Position numbers and translations under genes: made by a program. Below, piece by piece: positions 47,991 to 64,000 of a stretch of DNA of 64,000 nt (its first letter is position 1; each line of letters starts with the position of its first letter). A model generated the notes under the pieces. The model was not told the origin of the DNA. It ran no database searches and saw nothing but the letters and a program-made list of their open reading frames with translations. The stretch comes from Nematostella vectensis (lineage: Eukaryota; Cnidaria; Anthozoa; Actiniaria; Edwardsiidae): the NCBI RefSeq assembly GCF_932526225.1, contig NC_064043.1, positions 13,638,085 through 13,702,084 on the forward strand, given 5' to 3'.

Positions 47991-48275
47991 GAAGTGACAT
48001 AGACAAGAGGTTACGCAAAACATACTTGAACACTGCGTCGGCGCAAAGTACTAAAAGGGCGTTAGTGGCGACACTGAATTGCGAAAGGGCGCGATGCGCG
48101 TGGAGGACAGGGTTAGAGAAGTCCCGGGAAAGGAGGAAAGAAGTGGAGATTCTCTCCTAACAGCAAACGCAAGATATTTAATGTTAGTCTACTTTTAAAG
48201 AATATATTATATTGTTTGAATATAGAACACATTCACCCCACATCCAACGGGTTTAACTATTATAGTAAAGAAGTA

Positions 48276-48281
48276 AATAAA
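48276..48281 (+). terminator. Polyadenylation signal for the TLC gene
   Basis: AATAAA about 290 bases after the TLC stop codon. Confidence 0.55.
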
Positions 48282-48429
48282 AAACATATTTAATTAGACG
48301 GCCTTTCTTATTTTAGTTCGTGGTCATTCAAATTGTCAAACGTCTTGATGATGTGAATATTTTGTTTAGTTTCCCTTCATCCGAAATCTCTGTATCTACC
48401 CTGAAGTATATTAGCAGCTTGTTTTATTT

Positions 48430-48720
48430 CAACATACGTGGCCTCATGGTTCCGTAATTTTACTTTTACAGCCCTTTTTGCTAAAATAAGTTCCGCGGCG
48501 ACCACGCCCAGGCCCGTACCAAGGGGCGGTACAAGGGATGAACAGGGGGAACGCACCCCCCCCCCCCCCTTACAACGGCCTAAAGTCCAGTTTTGGTTAT
48601 CAAAAGACGTGCTATTTGTAGACAAGACGAAAAACCATGAGCTAGATCACTCTGGTATGTAGCCAAATCCGACAATAAACGTCCGGTGGAGATACTGCAA
48701 AGGCATAAAAAGTGACTTTT
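48430..48720. repeat. Dispersed repeat, related to 17050-17200
   Basis: Contains gacgtgctatttgtagacaa, a C run and cataaaaagtgac, matching the 17-kb copy in reverse complement. A second C-rich segment with gcacgcccgtagctaggg follows at about 48770-48850. Confidence 0.6.
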
Positions 48721-48839
48721 TGTTCCTTTAAAAGTGGTTAGATTTTTATCACAGAACTGCCTCCCACTCCCCTCCCGGAAAAATTAGGTCCACTTTTGCG
48801 GATTTCGCACCCCGTCCCCCCCCCCTGCACGCCCGTAGC

Positions 48840-49800
48840 TAGGGGGTTGGAAGAACAACCCCATTTACTCAGCACCAGGAGAGTCGGAATTTCATAAATC
48901 ACATGAGAAGATAATGTCGACAGTCGTTGAACAGGCTGGATTTGGTTGGGGATGGGGTAGAGGGTGGGGTGTACCCATTTAAAAGGTTTATACCTACAGC
49001 CAGGAGGCATGGTCAACGATCGCCTAACATCCAGACAGGCCTGGTTACCTTGCAGGGTGGCGCGGGGAAAACAGATTTCTTTGCCTGTGAAACACAATTT
49101 GCTACGCCGTCTATCTATGGATAATACTAGTCGTTATGGCAACGCACAACGCAAACACTGTTACCCTCAGTGACAATGGCTACTAAACAAGTAAAAATAA
49201 ATCTGTTTTTATTTTTATTACGCAATTATGTTGCCTATTTGACTTATATACTATAGTACAATCCTGTTTAAAAACATCCAGAAGATGTCCCGTCTGGATG
49301 AAGTAAAACGAAAGGTAAACGTATAGAAAATGATGCATCTACACATTGCTATATCACATACAAAATTCTATCTGCGTGTATTGAGTATATTTAAACAACG
49401 GCTTCTTGGAAATTGAATCCAGAAGATATCTGATCTGGATCAAGTACAACGAAAGTTCAACGTTCAGAAAATGATGCATTTTCTCAATTATATCACATAC
49501 AAAATTCAATACACCAAAAACTCGTATTCGACTTTGCCAAATTTTCGTCTTTAATAAGACTTTTGTGAGGGGTGGGAATAGCAACCCTATTTACTTAGCA
49601 CCAGGAGAGTCGGAATTTTTTAAATCGCATGAGAGAGATAATGTCGACAGTCGTTGAGCAGACCGGTGGGCTGGATTTGTTAGGGGGTGAGGAAGGGGGT
49701 ACCCTTTTAAAAGGTAAAGACGCTATAAACAATAGTTTAAATTGTCTTTACAACTGTCCATGGTCAACGATCGCCTGACAGACTTCTGTGAAGAAGTCTT
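48840..49800. repeat. Diverged tandem duplication, unit about 0.7 kb
   Basis: gcaccaggagagtcggaatt, gataatgtcgacagtcgttg and ggtcaacgatcgcct occur in the same order near 48870-49025 and again near 49600-49775. In between, a smaller repeat with aaaatgatgcat, tatatcacatacaaaatt and gagtatatttaa-like blocks occurs twice (about 49277-49400 and 49425-49520). No coding content. Confidence 0.75.
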
Positions 49801-49916
49801 ATTAAATACAAAAATTCGAATACCAGTTTTTGGTTTATCCTATCATTATTCTGGTTCACGAACACGACTATTTGGGCTTTTTGTATTTATACATACAAAA
49901 TTCATATATTCTTATC

Positions 49917-49922
49917 TTTATT
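49917..49922 (-). terminator. Possible polyadenylation signal for the acidic exon
   Basis: AATAAA on the minus strand (TTTATT on the plus strand) 174 bases beyond the stop at 50096. Confidence 0.45.
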
Positions 49923-50095
49923 CCATCTGTGTAGTAAGTATATTTAAGCATTGGCGTCCTAGAAACTGTAGACAGTTTGACTTCCAAGAAATGCTAGGCG
50001 GTTTGGCTTTCATAGAAATTTAAGGTGGTTTGGCATCTTAATGAGAGGCAGTTCAGATTTTTAGGAAATGTCAGGGGCGGTCAAACTCAGGCGAA

Positions 50096-51609
50096 TTACG
50101 CGGTTTGGCTGTGCTTGCGGCGTTTGGAAAAGAATCCTTTTCTTTTTGTTGGCGACTCTGATCCACCCCTTGCCTCCCGATCTGTGCTCGACCCCTGGGC
50201 TGTCGGTTCTTCGTTACTTGTAGTCCTACTATCATCCTCTCGGTGCTTTTTCCTGTGAAATATCCTTGCGAGACTTCGCGCCACAAAAGACCTATTTCTT
50301 TTCGGTTTTGGAGTCTCATGATCACTTGGGCTATCACGCGGAGAAGAAGCCTGGGGCGAGTCAAGTATCCCATCATGCTCCAAGTCACACGTTTCGTTAA
50401 GAGGTTTCTCGGGTCCAGACTCCTCGATCTTGGCTTCATTCTGATCCTCGACGGCCTCGGGGGTTTCCCTGAAGGATGTGTCTCCTTGCTCCTCCCCCTG
50501 GTCTGTTTCCGTAGATGATTCCATTATCTGCGCCGATTCTGTATTATCCGTCTTTCGCGACTCAATCGAGTTATCTGTATCCCACCCAACGGCGTCCGTT
50601 GCCTCGACAACGACATACCCTTTCTTGTCATGTTCCTTTTTGACATCTTCCCTACTTTTCTCCTCGTCCTCGGCGACCAATTCATTAACATGCTCCTGCT
50701 CGATAGCTAGATCACTTAGTAGTTCATTCAAGAGTTTTTCCGGTGCCTCGGGCTTTTTCTCGGACTCACTAGAATCTTCTAGTCCTTTCCCTTTGTTACC
50801 AGGAGGCGAGGTGTCCACGCCGGAGTCAGGCGTCACCAGGCGGTCACCAGACTCCCTCGTCCTCCTCAGTGTCTCCGTCTCCAGCATCTCCTCGATGTCA
50901 CCCAGACACTCGTCCATCTTAACCAGCACCTCTTCCCCCACGGGGAGTGACGACAAGGTGTCAACACCCTGTGCCACCTCGGCACTGCCACCTTGGTCAC
51001 ATGGGGACGCATCCAGCTCGTACGCAAGCTTTCTAGCGCTCTCTGCCTCCTTCTCGGCAAGGAAAATGTCATCAGAGCAGACAGCCAGGTTATTAAGGTC
51101 TTCTAGATGACCGCCTGACCCTACATCTCCTCGACATCCATCGCGAGTCTCTTCCTTTATGTCAGCACGTTTCATTTCTTTAGATTCCACATCTTCGCTC
51201 TCGCAATCTGCTTCAATGTCTTGCGTATTTTCCGCTTTGCTTTCCGATTCAACCTCTGTGTTCAAAGACGAATCCATCTCCACTGAAGCTGTACTCGGTA
51301 GCAAATTGTTATCGGTCTCTTCGGGAACTACTTGAGGTTCTGTTGTGGTTATGACGTCTAAGCCTCTGCTTTCATTTTCTAAATTTGTCTCTAGACTGTT
51401 CGCATCACGGGGCTTCTCACTTTCCTTTCCTTCCTGTGTTGTGCCTTCGTTGCAGCCGTCAGTTTCCGCTGTTTTCTCGTTGTTTTCGAAGACCTCTGGG
51501 TATTCCACTGGAGAGACAAGCTTGTTTATTTTCTCCATGTCTTCTTTGGTTATTTCTAAGTTCGGTTTCAGTTCAGCTGACGAACCTCGCTTTATTGATC
51601 TTCTCGTCC
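50096..51609 (-). CDS. Acidic 504-codon exon; probable alternative formin C-terminus
   Basis: Open from an acceptor at 51610 (minus strand ttttag|ggacgag) to the stop at 50096. The sequence is strongly acidic and Ser/Glu-rich, with LLNELLSDLAIEQEHVNELV-like helical segments, and ends in basic clusters (RNRSFVARSLARIFHRKKH and KRKGFFSKRRK). No catalytic domain is seen. The exon begins with two bases that complete a codon. An alternative donor inside the last formin exon (minus strand gaag|gtacga, boundary at 55539) leaves exactly one base, so the splice would be in frame: SVEG then TRRSIKRGSS. Human INF2 also has a long acidic tail after its WH2/DAD. It could instead be the last exon of a separate gene, starting at Met 51538 or in an unseen exon. 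Confidence 0.6.
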
Positions 51610-52079
51610 CTAAAAATGAAAATGAAAATTAAAGTCAAGATGGGGTAGACGCGCTTCAACACATTCCCGCCAATAAACAAACTACGGACGATTATTAAAA
51701 TAGATTCGTTTTCCTTGATATTTTTTTTTTTATATTCTGTTTTTTTTATACTGAAAAAAGATAACACGAAGAAAAAAAAAAGGAAGATGGGGAGAGAAAG
51801 CAGAGTTGCAAATTCGAAGTCTAGTTGATTATGTTACTGCGGTTTGAAATGACCTGCGAACTCTAGACGACGATTTCCAACTGCTAAACAGCCTACTAGC
51901 CCCCATTCCTCATTCTAAGTAATGGCCTCCAATCAGCGCCACCTCTCCGCGAGACGCTGACCAATCAAAAACCACCAAATGCAATTACGTTAGTTGGAAT
52001 GACGGTAGCCAGAAAGGGTTTAGCAGTTGAAAATTCTTGATGAGAGCTCGCAGAATATTGAAACTCGCAGTAAAAAGGA

Positions 52080-52379
52080 ATGTTCACTCGTAGACATTCT
52101 ATTGAAAACCACAAATATACGCCTGACTACTCCCCCATAGACACTCCCCATGTGGGTCGCTGTGGTTCGTCATATGGTCTAATCAAAGAAGAACACACTC
52201 CTATGCCGACACCAAAACATTCTATTTCTGACCATCATCATAACAAGAAAGAACCCGTCGTCAACATCTTTCAATTTGCCGCCAAAACCCAAAGCGACAT
52301 TCCACTGATTGCTGAAGGCATATCATGTACAAATACCGCATTCATTGACAACTCTGTCATTTTCCCACGGGCGGTATGA
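52080..52379 (+). CDS. Candidate first exon of an unknown plus-strand gene
   Basis: An ATG frame of 99 codons starting MFTRRHSIENHKYTPDYSPI, with protein-like composition throughout (EEHTPMPTPKHSISDHHHNK, later FQFAAKTQSDIPLIAEG). It contains RRHS, a possible basophilic kinase site. Two CCAAT boxes (ccaatcagcg near 51930 and ccaatcaaaa near 51960) lie upstream, as in a promoter. The end, gcg|gtatga, could be a weak donor. No family was recognised and no downstream exon was found. It lies inside the possible long formin intron on the opposite strand. Confidence 0.35.
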   Translation: MFTRRHSIENHKYTPDYSPIDTPHVGRCGSSYGLIKEEHTPMPTPKHSISDHHHNKKEPVVNIFQFAAKTQSDIPLIAEGISCTNTAFIDNSVIFPRAV

Positions 52380-55028
52380 GACCCGTCAAGGAGTATTTTC
52401 GTCTAATGACAAATATCAACATCGTAAAACCATATGGCAACTAATTGCGACGACAAGTCATATATTGCACCATTGCTATGATTATCTAATTATTTGGGAT
52501 TAGAAATTGAAAGCTTATCGATTCCGGCTTGAATCACATTAGACAAACGGACGGAATATAGAAAAATACTATGTACACAGTAAAATATATTTGAGGGGTG
52601 CGATAGGCGCGGAAACACGCAAATATGACGTAGTTTCACCTGTCGTTCTATAAAAGTATCAGTCTTTTCATTAAATAGCACTCGTATTCGGGGGTATATC
52701 TTATCTTAACTAGCGCTCGAGGCCAGATTATTATGATATCCATATATTTAGCTGTATTGACATTGCGCACTGAGAGACGAGCTTTAGAGTAGATTACTAG
52801 CGATCAGACAACGTACACAACGTTCTTAATACTCGGTCGATAAGTATTCAGTCCTCCGTCAAGCACATAATATCCAATGCGCGCACAAACGAATGAATTA
52901 TAAAATGTAGCATTTTCTTTTCGTTGTTATATTCTAAAGATTTTATTAGATTATTCCCAGTATACTCTAGAAACGCTTTCAATCATAAGAACCTTGGAAG
53001 CGGGAAATCTCTTCTATACTTAGTACTGGAGACCGACAACACACCTTATGAACAGACGACAAATATATGGCAATTATATTGGGGCATTTGTCAGCCAAAA
53101 AATATGTCACGCGCAAAGACCAAGATATTTTAAGCCTTTTTTTTGTGGGAAGACATTCTTATTTTTGCTTAGATACGCTAGCCTAAACTACCTTCTAGTC
53201 CTATACACCCCCACAATAATTTGCGGAACTAAGGCTCTACCAGGCGAAAAATGATTTCATAGCTGAACTGTGAACTTTACAAAAAATTAGTCATATTTAC
53301 GTAACACAAAATAACATGTTTCAAGTATCGTACCTAAAATACAATTTTCTAACAGAATTTACACACCAGGTATAAATGAATCACAGCTAAGGAGTAAAGT
53401 AGGTGTTTTTCTAGGGAAAACACTACATCATACTAACTTATCGAAAACAGACGTAACTTGCTGGTGATGGTATTCATATCAGGAATCTACTCAATTCAAT
53501 AACCTGTCACTTACACGAGTGACGTAAATCGCCACCTAAACGAGGCTATGTACTACTGTTCATTGTCTAGACTAGCCCCAAAAGCCTCGTTTCCATGCCG
53601 AGAACGACACAATGGCGTCCCAGCCAATCTGAATTAGGCTTGGGGAACTGGGGAGAAGGTTTAAGGCGGCCGGGGGAGCTTGGGCCTATTTTCTGTGACG
53701 ACACCTTCAAGTACTTGCCATTGCTTTTGACAAAGGCCTGTAGTAACTACCAATAAACAACTTCTCGGGTCATCAAGAGAAAAATACGAAGAAATAATCT
53801 CGGGAAAAAGTGCTGTTTGAATCAGCACAGCTGGACTCCAAAGAGTGAAAATTTATTTTTCTCATAAATCATTAAGGGATAAAAATGTGAATTGTTTGAA
53901 GGGTTAACGGTCTAGAAGGTTCGACCGACAAGAAACAAGTGCAGATCAGAGAAATCAACCATGCAACACAGTTCAGATGAAACAGACCGAAACGATTTTG
54001 AAAAAAAAAATCAGAAGTATCATTTCGTAAATGGTCTTTCGTTTTCACAATAGACAGTGTTTTTTTTTGCATAATTCATCCAGTATTGATTATTTTTAAT
54101 GTGGGGAACAAACATCACTTGGAAAACAAAATTGTTTTAGATCACAAAATAGCAAGCCTTGTAGTATGATTCATTTATTCAATCTCGAGAATTTGAAAAC
54201 ATCTAGAGGTAAAACATTAAAAGAGAATATATAGATGTATGTTTACTTTTGTCTTTATTCCAGACTATGAGCGAATCACATATTTCAAAGAGAAAGGCAC
54301 TAACAATGAAACATTTGTCTACGATTACTTGACCTTCCCACTAATGGAAGATATATATTTTATGGTCTTTACCTAACGAGAGATCCGCACCGATAAGTGC
54401 GCCCATTCTATCAGTCCACGATGAATGATCGATCATAGAAGATATGCCAGAAATGTGCAAAGCTTTCAACTCTATCCATCTGCCTACATTATATCACAGC
54501 TGCAATATTTTTCTTAACAACAAAGAGAAAACATGTCTTATCGACGATTCTTTTGCCATATGCGCCATTTATCTCACATTTTATCTCTTTTTTTATTACA
54601 ATTCATTAGTTGGTTATGTCTGTTTTGGCCACTAAACAGAATAATGGCTTTACTAGATTTCACTGCTTTTAAGTAGTTAGCACCACGTTTTATAGTTTTG
54701 AAGAAAGTATTTTTTTCGAACATTTTATTATTATTTTGTCATTTTTTTTTTATAAAATAATCTCTAAAATCTGCATCTCTAAATGTTGAATATATTAGGG
54801 GTATACTTTGATGCCGACCCTTAGTTTTCTATTTATATTCATAACTCTTTAAGCTTAAAGAACAAATACAGCAAGAGTAAATAATTTAAATAGCGTATGT
54901 TAATGACTGCTTTGCGCTTTAATTTAGATACACATTTGCTTTTGTCTAACTCTTGATCATACTTTCAAATATAAAATGTCTTAAAGACACACCTCTTAAA
55001 CTCTCACAACTAAATACCTCACCATCTA
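52380..55028. other. AT-rich interval without recognisable genes
   Basis: Short open frames only. If the formin is spliced to 51609, this is intron; otherwise it is intergenic. Confidence 0.45.
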
Positions 55029-55246
55029 AGACATAGCCGTAGCAAGCCTAGAATTATTGGGGTAGGGGGGGGGGGGGTGGGCACGATACAGAAACATTAA
55101 GAAAACAATTGGGGGGAGGCACGATACAGAAACATTAAGAAAACAATAGGGGCACAGCCACGCCTTTACTGGTCATTTTCTTAAAATTAAAAAAAAATGC
55201 CCCCAGTGCACCCCCCCCCATGCCCTGGCCCTGCTACGGCCCTGCA
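55029..55246. mobile_element. G-rich MITE with GCCGTAGCA termini
   Basis: Left end agccgtagcaagcc and right end ggccctgctacggccc are inverted. Inside, cacgatacagaaacattaag is tandemly duplicated (55083 and 55120). Same family as 37440-37640. Confidence 0.72.
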
Positions 55247-55257
55247 ATATTAACCAT

Positions 55258-55263
55258 TTTATT
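55258..55263 (-). terminator. Polyadenylation signal for the short formin isoform
   Basis: AATAAA on the minus strand, about 148 bases beyond the stop at 55411. Confidence 0.5.
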
Positions 55264-55410
55264 TTAAAAAAATTATAGATTTTATAGCTTTTCCTATATA
55301 CTAACCCGTTGGTGATGGACCGCTGATCAACAAGAGGTAAAATGGTAGCCGCTGACCAACTAGAAAGCATATACGACTAGTTCCATAGCTCAACACTGCA
55401 AAGTTGTGTG

Positions 55411-64000
<8,590 letters not shown>

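Noticed and set aside
50478-51648. Ser-rich plus-strand frames
   Set aside because: Antisense to the acidic exon at 50096-51609; the minus strand has the acceptor and better composition.

Overview
The window is animal nuclear DNA. It has spliced genes with GT-AG introns, animal-specific gene families (an INF2-type formin, a RING/B-box/coiled-coil TRIM, a FAM181-type protein, class A receptors), AATAAA signals and many decayed DNA and RNA transposons. The compact introns and the intronless class A receptor array suggest an invertebrate, most likely an anthozoan cnidarian such as a sea anemone. That assignment is inferred from gene style and was not checked by any search.

Bases 1-17.5 kb hold a receptor cluster. 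There are two intact intronless rhodopsin-family receptors (712-1737 and 12132-13154), one receptor broken by stops and a frameshift (15570-16467), and one reduced to its first 33 codons (14260-14373). The last three sit in tandem blocks that share flanks. Both broken copies have lost sequence up to the edge of a minisatellite that starts at the receptor stop codon. Between the receptors lie a 481-bp element with a perfect 9-bp target duplication, a 128-bp perfect palindrome that also has a 9-bp target duplication, two palindromic MITEs, LINE fragments and a copia fragment.

Bases 17.6-26.8 kb hold a divergent gene pair. On the minus strand is a four-exon TRIM (RING, B-box 2, coiled coil). On the plus strand is a three-exon twin-CX9C protein, COA5, needed for cytochrome c oxidase assembly. 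They share a promoter of about 210 bp with a YY1-type site. The large COA5 intron carries a foldback element interrupted by a hAT-like element. Bases 27-38 kb are mostly non-coding apart from a single-exon FAM181-family gene (31333-32295).

Bases 38.4-43.1 kb hold a four-exon minus-strand gene for a glutamine-rich protein with an N-terminal Cys/His cluster, which I cannot name. Bases 45.4-48.3 kb hold a two-exon plus-strand TLC-domain membrane protein. From the right edge to 55.4 kb runs a minus-strand INF2-type formin with the end of its DID, then FH1, FH2 and a WH2/DAD-like motif. Its 5' end lies outside the window. An acidic 1.5-kb exon at 50096-51609 can be spliced in frame to it and may be an alternative, or the main, formin C-terminus.

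The most unusual pattern is that three unrelated genes here carry intronic tandem repeats whose unit contains a copy of the gene's own splice site: TRIM exon 4 donor (75-bp unit), glutamine-rich gene exon 2 donor (58-bp unit) and formin exon acceptor (59-bp unit). In the glutamine-rich gene each unit also presents an acceptor, so every unit is a potential 12-nt micro-exon that begins with an in-frame stop.
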